Source: Nocardia sp. NBC_01730
Lineage (GTDB): Bacteria > Actinomycetota > Actinomycetes > Mycobacteriales > Mycobacteriaceae
Reading direction: 5' to 3'
Assembly: GCF_035920445.1 (NCBI RefSeq)
Contig: NZ_CP109162.1
Coordinates: 7,874,001 to 7,938,000 of the forward strand
DNA length: 64,000 nucleotides
Under the pieces are notes generated by a model. The model did no database searches and had not been told where the DNA came from. It saw only the letters and a list, made by a program, of their open reading frames with translations. Positions 55,249 to 64,000 of the stretch are shown here, one piece after another. Position 1 is the first letter of the stretch; each line of letters begins with the position of its first letter. A program made the position numbers and the translations under genes.

Positions 55249-58029
55249 CTACCGGCCCACGCTGGCGTTGAGGAGCTTCGATTCGATCTCGACGGCGTCA
55301 GGGTGGGCCAGCGGTTCGAGGACATCGAGTGCTTGGGTCCACGCTTCGAACGCTCCAGAATGGTCACCCGCCGCCTGCAATGCATCGCCGAGGTGGTCGA
55401 GGCTCTTCGCCTCCAAATAAGGGCTACCCAGTTCGCGGAACAGGACGAGTGAGTCGCGGTAGCACCGCGCGGCCTCGGTGTACTGGCCGAGATTGTGGTG
55501 TGCACGCGCGAGGCAGTGGAGGTTGTGGGCGGTGCCGTCTCGGTCTCCGATCCCGTCCAGTAGTGGTTTCGCCTCGATGCAGTGGGCGAGGGCTTGCGCG
55601 TGGTGGCCTGCTTTGCCGTAGCACCAGCCGATGGCGGTGAGTGTGAACGCCTCCCAAACGTGGTTGCCCGCCTCGCGACACAGCCGCAGCGCGTCGCGGG
55701 CGTGCAGCAGTGCCCTCGTGTGGCACTGGCACAGGTCGTAGGCCGAGCTGAGGGAGAAATGAGTGATGGCCATACCGGTGGTGTCGCCGAGGCGCGCGTA
55801 GCGGTCAAGGGCGCATTGCAGGTGCTCGAGAGCGTCGTCCTGGTTGCCCAACAGGATTTCGGCTCTGCCGAGGAGGAGGTGGCAAGAGGCCCGGGCGTCG
55901 TCGTCGCCTAGGCGGTCGGCGGCTGCGAGTGCCGTGCGCTGCGACTCGGCGCGGTGCGCCAAATATCCTCGCCTGCTCAGGTACGTGCTGTGCACCCAGG
56001 GCAACTGCCATGCGTGCACGTCCAGGCCTGCGCGGACTGCGTCTGCCGTCGCGGCCAGCAGCGTGTCGTGCTCCGCGGTGAGCCATTCCATGGCCTGGTG
56101 GTAGTCGGTGATGGGTAGGTGCGGGATGTGGCCCTGTGCTGCGGTGGGTTTGATCGGTGGCCAGTGCGGTGCCAGATGCCGTTCGGCGGCGAACCCGGTG
56201 TGCAGGTAGAAGTCGAGGCATCGTCGCAGTGCCGTTCGCCGGTCGTGCTCGGTGTCCTCCAGCTCGGCCAGTTCCGCCGCGTACGCGCGGAGCAGGTCGT
56301 GCGAGCGGAAGCGGCCGGGGCGGTGCTCGTCCACGAGGTGCGTCCGCGTCAGCTCGTTCAGCAGCGCGCGGGTGTGCGACAGGTCGATCCCGGCAAGCGA
56401 AGCCGCGGCGAACCGGTCCGAGTCGGGGCCGGGATGCAGGCTCAACAGCCGGAACAGCCGGGCCGCTTCGGGACTCAGCGTGCGATAGGACCAGGAGAAC
56501 ACCGCTCGCACGCCCGACGTCGTGCCGTCCGTCTCCAGCGCGTCCAGCCGCGCTCGCTCGTCGCGCAGTTCGCCGGCGAGCGCGCTCAGCGGGAACGCCG
56601 GGTTGCTCACCGCGCGGCCCGCCACCACCGCCAGGGCCAATGGAAGTCGGGCGGAGTGCGCGACGAGCCGCGCCACCGCGTCGGGTTCGGCGGCAACCCG
56701 GTCGGGTCCCAGTCGCCTGGTGAGAAGCGACACGGCCTCGGTCTCGTCGAGCACGGTCAGGGGAACGGGCACCGCGCCCTCGTGGGCGACCAAGCCGGAA
56801 GACCGGTCCCGACTGGTGATCACCGTGAGGCAGTTCGCGTCGCCGGGGAGCAGAGGTCTGACCTGTTCGGCGTCGTAGGCGTTGTCCAGCACCGCCAGCA
56901 CTCGTCGGCCGGCCAGCAGGCTGCGGTACAGCGCGGCCCGCGCGTCCAGACCGGCCGGGATCTGCTCTGGCTGCACGCCGAGTGCTTCCAGAAAACCTTG
57001 CAGCACATTCGTTGGAGGCAGTGGGCTGCCCACTCGGTCGAATCCGCGCAGGTTCACGTAGAGCTGTCCGTCCGGGAACCTCTCGGCCTCGCGATGCGCC
57101 CAGTGCAGCACCAACGACGTCTTGCCCGCCCCGCCCGTCCCCGTCACCACGACGATGCCCGCGGCGGCGTTCAGTGCGTCCTGGAGCAAACCGAGTTCGC
57201 GGGTACGGGAGACGAACCACGGTGACGGTGCCGGTAACTGCCGCGGCACCGGCTCCGAGACCTCGACCGTTCGCCGCTCGGCGGGAGGACGCGGTACCTC
57301 CGAGGCGAGCATCTGCTGGTGCAGACGTCGCAGTTGATCGCCGGGTTCGACGCCGATCTCCGCCACGAGCTGGGTACGGAACGTGCGGTACCGCGTCAAC
57401 GCCTCCGTCCGGCGCCCGCATCGGTACAGGGCGAGCATGTGCTGACCGGCGAGCCGCTCGTCGAACGGGTTCGCCGCCGTCGCGGTCGTCAGCTCGGTCA
57501 GCAGTTCGGTGTGCAGCCCGAGGTTCAGTGCCACGTCGTGACGCTGAACCTCGGCGGTGAACCGCTCTTCCCGCAGTTGGTCGCGCACCGACGCCAGCCA
57601 CGGGCTGTCCAGCCGGTCGAACGGCACGCCGCGCCACATCCGAAGGGCGCGGTCGAACAGGGCCAGCGCTCGCCATCCTTCCGCCGCTTCGCGAGCCTGT
57701 CCGAGGAGGCTGTGGAACAGGTGCAGGTCGACGGTTTCGGTGTCGATGTGCAGCACATACCCGCCGCCCCTGCGAGCGATGTCGAATCCTGCGACGTCGT
57801 CCTTCAGCACGGCCCTGAGCCGAGACAGGTAGCTATAGAGCGTGTGCCGGGCTCGTACGGGGGGATGCTCACCCCAGACTCGGTCGACGAGCTGGTCGGC
57901 GGTCACGATCCGGCCTGCCTCGACGAGCAGGATAGCGAGCACGGTCCGCCGACGGGCGTGCCCGATGTCCAGATCCCGTCCGTCGACCTGAACGCGGACG
58001 TCGCCGAGCACGGCGAACTCAACCCCCAC
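55249..58029 (-). CDS. AfsR/SARP-type regulator with NB-ARC ATPase and TPR domains
   Basis: A 926-residue regulator in four parts: an OmpR-type winged helix (residues 1-95, LDIGHARRRTVLAILLVEAG), a BTAD helical domain (about 100-245), an NB-ARC-type ATPase with GTGGAGKTSLVLHW and LAVLDNAYDAEQ, and C-terminal TPRs (about 690-926). It resembles AfsR-family activators of secondary metabolism. GTG at 58029 is preferred (GGAG 5 bases upstream); a longer frame reaches 58152. It is divergent from the PrsW-type operon, so that operon is the likeliest target. Confidence 0.92.
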   Translation of the reverse strand: MGVEFAVLGDVRVQVDGRDLDIGHARRRTVLAILLVEAGRIVTADQLVDRVWGEHPPVRARHTLYSYLSRLRAVLKDDVAGFDIARRGGGYVLHIDTETVDLHLFHSLLGQAREAAEGWRALALFDRALRMWRGVPFDRLDSPWLASVRDQLREERFTAEVQRHDVALNLGLHTELLTELTTATAANPFDERLAGQHMLALYRCGRRTEALTRYRTFRTQLVAEIGVEPGDQLRRLHQQMLASEVPRPPAERRTVEVSEPVPRQLPAPSPWFVSRTRELGLLQDALNAAAGIVVVTGTGGAGKTSLVLHWAHREAERFPDGQLYVNLRGFDRVGSPLPPTNVLQGFLEALGVQPEQIPAGLDARAALYRSLLAGRRVLAVLDNAYDAEQVRPLLPGDANCLTVITSRDRSSGLVAHEGAVPVPLTVLDETEAVSLLTRRLGPDRVAAEPDAVARLVAHSARLPLALAVVAGRAVSNPAFPLSALAGELRDERARLDALETDGTTSGVRAVFSWSYRTLSPEAARLFRLLSLHPGPDSDRFAAASLAGIDLSHTRALLNELTRTHLVDEHRPGRFRSHDLLRAYAAELAELEDTEHDRRTALRRCLDFYLHTGFAAERHLAPHWPPIKPTAAQGHIPHLPITDYHQAMEWLTAEHDTLLAATADAVRAGLDVHAWQLPWVHSTYLSRRGYLAHRAESQRTALAAADRLGDDDARASCHLLLGRAEILLGNQDDALEHLQCALDRYARLGDTTGMAITHFSLSSAYDLCQCHTRALLHARDALRLCREAGNHVWEAFTLTAIGWCYGKAGHHAQALAHCIEAKPLLDGIGDRDGTAHNLHCLARAHHNLGQYTEAARCYRDSLVLFRELGSPYLEAKSLDHLGDALQAAGDHSGAFEAWTQALDVLEPLAHPDAVEIESKLLNASVGR

Positions 58030-58163
58030 AGTGACTCCGTTCAGTACCCGTCTCATCTGCTGATTCAAGGTTAGTGCAAGGTACGTACAGGCCTCATCAC
58101 CCAAAGTAGTAGTCCCGAGGCCGGCGCTCGTGCCGGCTCGAGCACAACGCACTGGGGGTAACG

Positions 58164-59828
58164 GTGACCCGGGAAATCATGGGTGATTCCAGCGGTGGGA
58201 AAGGGCTGGGATACGAACCCGATCCGCACCGACGGACCATAGCGACCTGCGCGGTAATCGGTGGCGTCCTCGCGCTGGTGCCGCTCCTGCTCTTTCTGAC
58301 CAAGCCGACAATGGAGATTCCGGCCGGCGGGTTCTCCGGCGGTTTCGGGGTCTCAGGGGCCGAGGCGTCCCGGTCGTTCTCCGTCGGATCCCTGTTCGTC
58401 TTCCGGCTCCTGATGCTCTTCGTCCTGTATCGGGCCGTGCGCCGTCGTTGGTTGGCCGCCCCCGCCGCACCGGTGACTCGCACGCTGGTGGTCATGGCGT
58501 CGGTGCTGGCCGCACTGTCCGTCCTCCATCTGCTCGTGGCGGCCGTGCAGCTCGTCCAGCCGGAGTACCGAGTGCCGGAAATGGCCGCCGCGAGCATGAA
58601 CGCCGGCACCAGTGCGCAGCTGTGGGCGTGCATGATCCTTGGCGGCGACCGACTCCTTCGCACCCGTGCCGCCGACGACGAGCGGCTCCGGCGTCGGGAC
58701 CGGAACAGTCAGCTGTTGCTGGCATTCGTCTGTACCCTGCCGTCGATCGCGGTCCTGATCAAGCTGATCCACGGGATGGTCCAGAGCGGGGCGGATCTGG
58801 CATCCGCCGTACTGCTTTCGCTGCCCACGACGGCGATCGCGCTCTGGGCCGTGCACCGAATGCAACGCTATCGGCGGATGCCGTTCCGGATTCTGCTCGC
58901 CGGGTTCGGCTGGGGCGCGGTGGTGGCCACCGGACTCGGCCTGGCGCTGCCGCTCCTGTACGACTCGCTGAGCTACCAATTGCTGGGCTACAACAGGTTC
59001 GTCGCGATCATCGACGGCTTCAAGGCGCCCGTCGTCGAGGAGCTGGTCAAGGCTGTCGGCGTGCTGCTGATCGCCGTCGTGGCGCGGCGGTGGGTCACCG
59101 ACCTGGTGTCCGGTCTCGTCGCCGGTGCCGGTGTCGGTCTGGGGTTCAACTTCGTCGAGTCGATGTTCTACATGGCGGCCCCCAGCATGGGTGGCGCCCT
59201 GTACCAGCACTGGGTTCGGCAGGTGGTCGGGATCATGTTGATGCACGTAGCGTTTTCTGCGCTGGGCGGCGCGGCGATCGGCGCCGCCCGGCAGGTGCGG
59301 AACCCGAGGACACGGCTCGCCGTGATCGGCTGCGGGTTGCTGACCGCGATCTGCGGCCACTACCTGTACAACAGCCTGATCTCGTTGCTGCCGCTGATGT
59401 TTCGAGTCAGTGAGCCGGTGTTCGCCATGGTCGTGTTGCCACTACTGGTTCTGCTGCTCCTCGGCCCGTTCCTCTTGATGTACCTGTTGCTGCTGCGCCG
59501 AGGCCTGCGCTATCAGAGCGCCGCGCTCGCCGTCGAACTCCGGCACGAGGCGAACAGCGGGTACGACGCGGTCACCGCCGCCGAGCTGCCGGTGCTGCTC
59601 AACCCCGCCCGCAGGTTTCGCACCCGCGTCGACGCCTTCCGGCGCGGTGGTCTGCGTGCCTATCGTCGGCTGTCCCGTCTGTACCAGGCCCAGCTCGACC
59701 TTGGCATGTGCCACTGGCACCAGGCACGTCAGGACCCCGACCGGGCGGACGTGGACCTCGCACTGCGGCGGCGGCGCGTCCAGGACCTCAAGACCGGTCT
59801 CGAAGTCCGCACAGATCGGGGTTGTTGA
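58164..59828 (+). CDS. PrsW-type intramembrane glutamic protease
   Basis: A 554-residue membrane protein with about ten helices. The PrsW catalytic set is complete: EELVK (292-296), FNFVE (328-332), His361 (LMHVAFSALGG) and HYLYN (399-403). PrsW enzymes cut anti-sigma factors or other membrane substrates within the bilayer. The C-terminal 120 residues are a soluble basic helical domain not usual for the family. It starts with GTG and its stop overlaps the next ATG by one base (TGATG). The substrate is unknown; downstream proteins are candidates. Confidence 0.85.
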   Translation: MTREIMGDSSGGKGLGYEPDPHRRTIATCAVIGGVLALVPLLLFLTKPTMEIPAGGFSGGFGVSGAEASRSFSVGSLFVFRLLMLFVLYRAVRRRWLAAPAAPVTRTLVVMASVLAALSVLHLLVAAVQLVQPEYRVPEMAAASMNAGTSAQLWACMILGGDRLLRTRAADDERLRRRDRNSQLLLAFVCTLPSIAVLIKLIHGMVQSGADLASAVLLSLPTTAIALWAVHRMQRYRRMPFRILLAGFGWGAVVATGLGLALPLLYDSLSYQLLGYNRFVAIIDGFKAPVVEELVKAVGVLLIAVVARRWVTDLVSGLVAGAGVGLGFNFVESMFYMAAPSMGGALYQHWVRQVVGIMLMHVAFSALGGAAIGAARQVRNPRTRLAVIGCGLLTAICGHYLYNSLISLLPLMFRVSEPVFAMVVLPLLVLLLLGPFLLMYLLLLRRGLRYQSAALAVELRHEANSGYDAVTAAELPVLLNPARRFRTRVDAFRRGGLRAYRRLSRLYQAQLDLGMCHWHQARQDPDRADVDLALRRRRVQDLKTGLEVRTDRGC

Positions 59829-60568
59829 TGCGTAACATGTTCGGACGGGCCGTCATCCTCGTGACCACCATTCTCACCGCGCTGCTACTTACCCCGGCGA
59901 CAGCGGTCGCCCAGTGCACCAGCGGTCTGGTCAACACCCTGGGCGGCCCGGGAGACGATGGCTGCGGCGGTATCTACCCGGCCATCGGCTCAGCGGCCGC
60001 GGTGGCCGCCGCCCTCGGCGCAGCCGCGCTCCACGCCGCGGTCAGCTATGCACGGGGTCAGGTGGATGGCGGCCAAGAGTTGCGCGTCAACCACTTCAAT
60101 GGCGAATTCATAAAAGGCGACGTGCGTGGTGATGTGTTCATGAAGGGCGGGACCATCGAGGGCAATGTGTACGGCAATGTGGTCATGTGGGAGGGCGCGA
60201 CAATCACAGGCGATGTTTACGGCGACGTCGTCCAGATCGGCCCGGCGAATTCGATTAATGGTGATGTCGGCCAGATCGGCTCGGCCGGCGCGAATTCGAT
60301 TAATGGTGATGTCGGCCAGATCAGCTCGGCCGGCGCGAATTCGATTGGCGGTAGCGTCCAAGGCAAGGTAGTCCAAGCAGGACGTATCTCGGGCCCGATC
60401 ACAATCGGCGGTCGTACGATCATTGGCGATGTTTACGGCGACGTCGTCCGGATTGGCCCCGTCGCGAATTCGATTGGCGGTAGCGTCCAAGGCAAGGTAG
60501 TCCAAGCAAGACGTATCTCGGGCCCGATCACAATCGACGGCCGCACGATCATTTCACCGGTCGGGTGA
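59828..60568 (+). CDS. Secreted/anchored bactofilin-like repeat protein
   Basis: A 246-residue protein. A signal peptide (MFGRAVILVTTILTALLLTP, cut near AVAQ) is followed by a Cys-Gly-rich segment, a hydrophobic Ala-rich helix (residues 50-73) and, from about 90, a run of short beta turns: GDVRGDVFMKGGTIEGNVYG, ITGDVYGDVVQIG, NSINGDVGQIG. The regular GD/GN spacing looks like a right-handed beta-helix, as in bactofilins, but extracytoplasmic. Part of the run is near-identical DNA repeats. It is coupled to the protease upstream and to the gene downstream (GTGA). Confidence 0.75.
   Translation: MRNMFGRAVILVTTILTALLLTPATAVAQCTSGLVNTLGGPGDDGCGGIYPAIGSAAAVAAALGAAALHAAVSYARGQVDGGQELRVNHFNGEFIKGDVRGDVFMKGGTIEGNVYGNVVMWEGATITGDVYGDVVQIGPANSINGDVGQIGSAGANSINGDVGQISSAGANSIGGSVQGKVVQAGRISGPITIGGRTIIGDVYGDVVRIGPVANSIGGSVQGKVVQARRISGPITIDGRTIISPVG
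60246..60553 (+). repeat. Nested direct repeats inside the bactofilin-like gene
   Basis: A 45-bp unit (CGAATTCGATTAATGGTGAT...) occurs at 60246 and 60291, with a diverging third start at 60336. A larger unit of about 88 bp at 60336-60424 recurs at 60465-60553 (offset 129 bp, 43 codons) with only a few changes. All copies stay in frame and encode 15- and 43-residue protein repeats. The high identity suggests recent expansion or ongoing slippage. Confidence 0.85.
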
Positions 60569-61410
60569 ATGGGTCTATGGAGCGCGAACTCTATGTCACG
60601 GACCTCGGGAAGCTGCTTGGCGGCTGGACGGTCAACGTGGTCGGCACCGAACTCAGTGAGCACAGCCGGCTGCTGTGCGCCCATGGCTCCCGCAGTTCCC
60701 GTTCCTCTTCGGACAGGGTCGTCAGGGCCGGCCCCGAGGATCACGACCGGTGGTGCTCGGCGACGGACCGGCTGCTGGTCGAGATCCGCGCCCTGCAGGA
60801 GCGCGAGGAAGCCGCCAGTCTCCACCTGCGTGCGCCGTTCCGGGGCGGCCTGCGGTGGCGGATCAGGTACGCGCGGCGGAACTGGTTGCTGCGCACGGGA
60901 TATGACGAGGCGAGCGCGCAGCTGCGATCGGACTTCGGCACCGCGCTCGCGGCCTACCGGAAGAGCACCGGTGACCTCCCCGAGTACCTGGAGGAATTCG
61001 ACAAACGGGAGAAGGAACGCAAACGGCGCGAGGAGGAACAGGCCAGGCAGAAGCGAACCGAGGCCATCGCCGACGCGTCCGGCACGGTGTGGTCCTACGA
61101 GATCAGCAAGTATTCAGGCGGGCGCAGCTTCTGGATTTACCTGAGGAATCTGGACGACGGGGGCAGCGGCGAGCACACGGCGCAGGAGGTCCACGCCGCA
61201 TTGACCGCGGAGCGGGCGGAACACCGATACACCCGCGTGCGCTGGGGGCAGGAGACCGAGCGCGCGTTGGAAGAGAAATACAAGACCGTGGTATCCGGGT
61301 GGGCGCGGCTCACCGGCGAAATCATCATCCCGGACCCATACGACCCGAAAAAGCCGCCGATCTGGTCGAAGTACCACGGCGGGCCGACCAGTAACTACGG
61401 CAGTTTCTGA
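60565..61410 (+). CDS. Hypothetical protein with central coiled coil
   Basis: A 281-residue protein starting at a GTG that overlaps the previous stop (GTGA). It has no membrane helix. Residues about 135-165 form a charged coiled coil (EEFDKREKERKRREEEQARQ), followed by a domain with SGTVWSYEISKYSGGRSFW and a tail of Pro/Lys (PDPYDPKKPPIWSKYHGGP). No family is recognised. It is the third gene of the PrsW unit, so a role beside the protease or repeat protein is likely. Confidence 0.7.
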   Translation: MNGSMERELYVTDLGKLLGGWTVNVVGTELSEHSRLLCAHGSRSSRSSSDRVVRAGPEDHDRWCSATDRLLVEIRALQEREEAASLHLRAPFRGGLRWRIRYARRNWLLRTGYDEASAQLRSDFGTALAAYRKSTGDLPEYLEEFDKREKERKRREEEQARQKRTEAIADASGTVWSYEISKYSGGRSFWIYLRNLDDGGSGEHTAQEVHAALTAERAEHRYTRVRWGQETERALEEKYKTVVSGWARLTGEIIIPDPYDPKKPPIWSKYHGGPTSNYGSF

Positions 61411-61567
61411 CACAAAATCCACCAGGGTCGCGGTTTCATGGCTTCCGCTCTGCGCGAAGCGTCTCGCCGAAACTCTGCGGAAACCTTGAAATCCCAGTTC
61501 AGCGCCCCGGGACTGGCGTCCGTCAAACCGACAGAATGTATTCACGTGCAATGAAGGGGAAATTCTG

Positions 61568-62668
61568 GTGAACCGCACGAAAATAGGCAAACATATCTTG
61601 GCGCGGACGCCGTACAACCAAATAGTCGCGGCGGTCTCGATCGCCTTGTTCATCACGGTGTTCGTGCTGGCGGGGTGGATCGGCCTGCTCGTCGTCTTCG
61701 TGCTGTGGCTGGCGGCACTGTTGTACGCGGGATACGCCTTCACGCGCCGGGAGTTCGCCGAGGCGGCGCGAATGCGCGACGAGGACCGACGTGCCCACGA
61801 GGACCTGATCGCCCGGCGCCGGAGGCTGGGCCAGCACATGGACATGACCTATGAGGAGCGCTCGCCCTCACTGGCCGCCCGATTCGGGCGCGTCGACCAG
61901 AACGTCGTGGAGAACGGGGACCCGAGGCATACGGCCAGAGCACGGCACGCGGCAGAGCTCGTCGCCGAGGGCGTGCTGCGCATGCCAAGCGGCGGCTTCC
62001 CGGTCACCGTCTTCGACCTCGAGGTGGTCAACGAGTTCGACCTCGGCAACCTCGCCAGGATGGGCAGGGCCGACCAGGCTGTCGAGTCCGCGAAGTGTTA
62101 TCTGACCGTGTGTGCCGTGACACTGCCGTACCCCCTGCCTTACCTGTCCTCGCTAGCCGCCTGGAACACCGGGCTGGTCGAGGAGATCGCCCCGGTGGTG
62201 GACGTCGGTGCTCCCGGGGAGTTGCGGCACACCGACGATCCCAGGTTCGCCGCCCTCTTGCTGTCCGTCCCGGAGGTGCTGCGAGCAGCGCACAACCTGA
62301 ACCTGCTCTGGACGGTCAGTGGAGACCAGCTGGTCACGGCGACGATGACCAGCACCGGGATTACCCCGGAGAGCGCACTGCGGCGTGCCACCGACCTGGC
62401 CGCATTGGCCGGCGCCTTTCCCTGGGGCCGGCTGGAACCCTACCGGCGGGACACCGCGGGCATGCCGGTGCCGTGGCAGCTGCACCGCAGCCCGTTCCTC
62501 GTCCACCAGTGGTGGATGGAGAGCGACCTCCTCGGCCCTGGCGTGCTGCGTTGGGCACACGGACCGCTTGGCGCCACCGGGATGTACGCCTTCGAGAGCG
62601 TCGGAACGGACCTCGGAGAGCCGCGCCAACACCCCGGCGATGGCCTACCCAGATCCAGACGAGGCTGA
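61568..62668 (+). CDS. Hypothetical two-TM membrane protein
   Basis: A 366-residue protein with two membrane helices (residues 19-38 and 38-58), a charged linker ([20 protein letters not shown]) and a soluble domain of about 260 residues with [20 protein letters not shown]. No family is recognised. The last 20 residues ([17 protein letters not shown]) differ in composition and may result from a frameshift. It starts with GTG 157 bases after the preceding stop and is probably the fourth gene of the unit. Confidence 0.65.
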   Translation: MNRTKIGKHILARTPYNQIVAAVSIALFITVFVLAGWIGLLVVFVLWLAALLYAGYAFTRREFAEAARMRDEDRRAHEDLIARRRRLGQHMDMTYEERSPSLAARFGRVDQNVVENGDPRHTARARHAAELVAEGVLRMPSGGFPVTVFDLEVVNEFDLGNLARMGRADQAVESAKCYLTVCAVTLPYPLPYLSSLAAWNTGLVEEIAPVVDVGAPGELRHTDDPRFAALLLSVPEVLRAAHNLNLLWTVSGDQLVTATMTSTGITPESALRRATDLAALAGAFPWGRLEPYRRDTAGMPVPWQLHRSPFLVHQWWMESDLLGPGVLRWAHGPLGATGMYAFESVGTDLGEPRQHPGDGLPRSRRG

Positions 62669-63370
62669 TGCCCAAGCCTATAGCGCAGCGGATACTGCCG
62701 GGAGGGCCCGGACGAGGTCGGGCACTGGGAGGTACTTGTGCTCTTCCCGCTGTCACTGGGGCGCGGTCTCGCACCCAACGGCAAATGTGGCAGATCCGCA
62801 CGCACGTCGTCATCGACCGTCACGATGAGCTTCGGAAACCCCTGTGCCAGTGCATCAGCCACGCTCCGGACCTGCTCGGCGCTGGCTTGGTAGTCCAACC
62901 GGAGCGCACCGCATTCGATGTGGATGTGCTGGATACGTCAAGGGGAATCTCTCCGCCCCACCGCGGTTTGGTCGAGCTCAAAACCAACCGGCCAGCCGCG
63001 ACCAGCGTGTCTTGCGCAGCTGCCTTTCGCGGCCACTGTTTTGCCCGGCAGGCTACATGGATCTGCACGATCTCGTGCGCTTGCGAAACAGTGAACGGCA
63101 CGCGCGGTGCCCGATGGGCTGCCGGATCACACAGCGCGACAGCCTGGTATATAGCAAGGGAATACATGGCCGGAGACCTTCTGGTTAGGCGAATTCGGTC
63201 AAGGTCCAGCCTGTGTTTCGGGCCGCGGAGGCGCTATACCGACCGGTCGCTGACCGCTATGCGCCCGGTGTATAGCCCGTCAGTCGCCAGAGGATTAGGC
63301 TCGGGTCGCTTCACACGCATGACATAAAAGGCCAGGTCGGCGGTATAAATGCACGGAAGGAATTCCCGTT
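62669..63370. other. Gene-free stretch with possible remnant
   Basis: No intact gene. On the minus strand, a frame at 62745-62925 reads [20 protein letters not shown] then [20 protein letters not shown], protein-like with helical character, but it lacks a start codon with a ribosome site and its downstream part loses coding character. It may be a gene remnant. The remaining bases show nothing recognisable. Confidence 0.35.
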
Positions 63371-64000
63371 TCAGCATGACGACAACTGAGTCCGATCAGC
63401 AGACCAAGCCGCAGCGGCACGGACCCGGGTCTGCGGGCCGAGGGTTTCCAGGCCTACCGACAATCGCCGTGCCGCCCCTTGCGTACCGAATACCTGGTGT
63501 TGCAGGGGAGATGCCATGACGGACTCGAGTTCCTCGTCATCGTCTGGCAGAAAACCCATGTCGGAGTGCTCGCGCAGCATCTTCACATACGCTTCGACAC
63601 GATCTGCTTCCGCTCTCGACAGGCGCGGTCCGCGGCCCATGTCGTTGGCTTCCAGCCATGCATACAACCGGTCGAGCGGCGCTGCCTGATCGATTTCTTC
63701 GGACCGGCGGATTCTCACGTCACCAGCAGATACGCAATGCATGAGGACTTCACCGTCTCGGGCGACACACCATTGGCTCCGACAACCCGGTTCGTAATCG
63801 TCACTGAATTGCTCATACCAGTGAGCGCTTCCGAACCGTATGCTCAATTCCTCCACGCGCTGGTAGGTCTCGTCCTGTATCTCCACGGAGGGTGAGCCCG
63901 GTATTCCTCCCAGTGCGTGGTCCCGGTAGAACACCAGCGTCCAGCCGTCCAGCACCGGAGTGATGAACACCTCGGGATAGGGGTATCGCTCGTACAGCCG
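63371..64000 (-). CDS. Unknown protein, C-terminal 209 codons (5' end outside the window)
   Basis: The frame is open to the window edge: RLYERYPYPEVFITPVLDGW, then FYRDHALGGIPGSPSVEIQD. It has a hydrophobic strand (FITPVLDGWTLVF), several acidic helical segments and no signal peptide in the visible part. An internal GTG at 63970 could start a shorter protein, but coding sequence clearly continues upstream. No family is recognised. It runs towards the PrsW unit. Confidence 0.6.
   Translation of the reverse strand, partial: RLYERYPYPEVFITPVLDGWTLVFYRDHALGGIPGSPSVEIQDETYQRVEELSIRFGSAHWYEQFSDDYEPGCRSQWCVARDGEVLMHCVSAGDVRIRRSEEIDQAAPLDRLYAWLEANDMGRGPRLSRAEADRVEAYVKMLREHSDMGFLPDDDEELESVMASPLQHQVFGTQGAARRLSVGLETLGPQTRVRAAAAWSADRTQLSSC

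Noticed and set aside
55805..57676. 623-codon minus-strand frame within the AfsR-type gene
   Set aside because: Out-of-frame shadow of the 926-residue regulator, rich in Arg and Gly without domain structure.
1..64000. CRISPR array
   Set aside because: No set of regularly spaced identical repeats with unique spacers was seen; the only regular repeats are the cysD-upstream duplication and the in-gene protein repeats.

Overview
The window looks like chromosome of a high-GC, mycolic-acid-type actinomycete, most likely Nocardia. This is an inference from codon bias (strong G/C at third positions), frequent GTG/TTG starts, and gene order. From 1 to about 41.2 kb the order follows the core mycobacterial/nocardial backbone: sulfite reductase-cysH-cysDN, hemW, hrcA-dnaJ2-rsmE, phoH-ybeY-CBS protein-deaminase-like protein-era, an amidase relic, recO, uppS, zur-smtB, glyS, a TPM-domain protein, dgt, dnaG and tRNA-Asn. 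From the tRNA to the right end the sequence is accessory: unknown multi-gene operons, an IS3 relic, truncated genes, structured non-coding stretches and a large AfsR-type regulator.

Region by region: (1) 1-4 kb, leftward sulfate assimilation operon: cysteine-rich leader peptide, sulfite reductase, APS/PAPS reductase, two tandem copies of a 16-residue peptide linked by ATGA overlaps, cysD, and the first 32 codons of cysN. (2) 4-10 kb, a SnoaL-like protein, hemW, and an AraC regulator divergent from three alpha/beta hydrolases. (3) 10.5-20.3 kb, heat-shock and ribosome-maturation operons, with an MFS exporter and its divergent LysR regulator between them. (4) 20.3-27.2 kb, the recO-uppS neighbourhood with insertions: an amidase remnant, a hydrolase-TetR pair behind a perfect 21-bp palindrome, a long-hairpin repeat, an HTH gene, a DesR-type HTH remnant, and a TetR gene divergent from an ABC-2-like membrane protein. 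(5) 27.2-41.2 kb, metal regulators, glyS, a quinone-oxidoreductase-like enzyme, TenA, a PapA-like acyltransferase, TPM protein, metallo-hydrolase, DUF218 protein, dgt, dnaG and tRNA-Asn.

(6) 41.5-46 kb holds a three-gene operon with two ATGA overlaps: an all-helical protein, a two-TM protein and a 1147-residue STAND-like P-loop NTPase with 17 degenerate repeats. (7) 46.2-49.1 kb holds NUDIX and GNAT genes and an epimerase cut at its 5' end by an IS3 fragment. (8) 50.2-52.9 kb holds two DUF1048 genes, a padR remnant, and a fused prenyltransferase/class I terpene cyclase, frameshifted near its 3' end. (9) 53.5-58 kb holds hydrolase genes and remnants and an AfsR/SARP-type regulator. (10) 58.1-62.7 kb holds a divergent four-gene set: PrsW-type intramembrane protease, secreted bactofilin-like repeat protein, coiled-coil protein and membrane protein.

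The best candidates for undescribed biology are the STAND NTPase operon, the PrsW/bactofilin-like cluster, the prenyltransferase-terpene cyclase fusion, and the duplicated coupled micro-peptide ahead of cysD.
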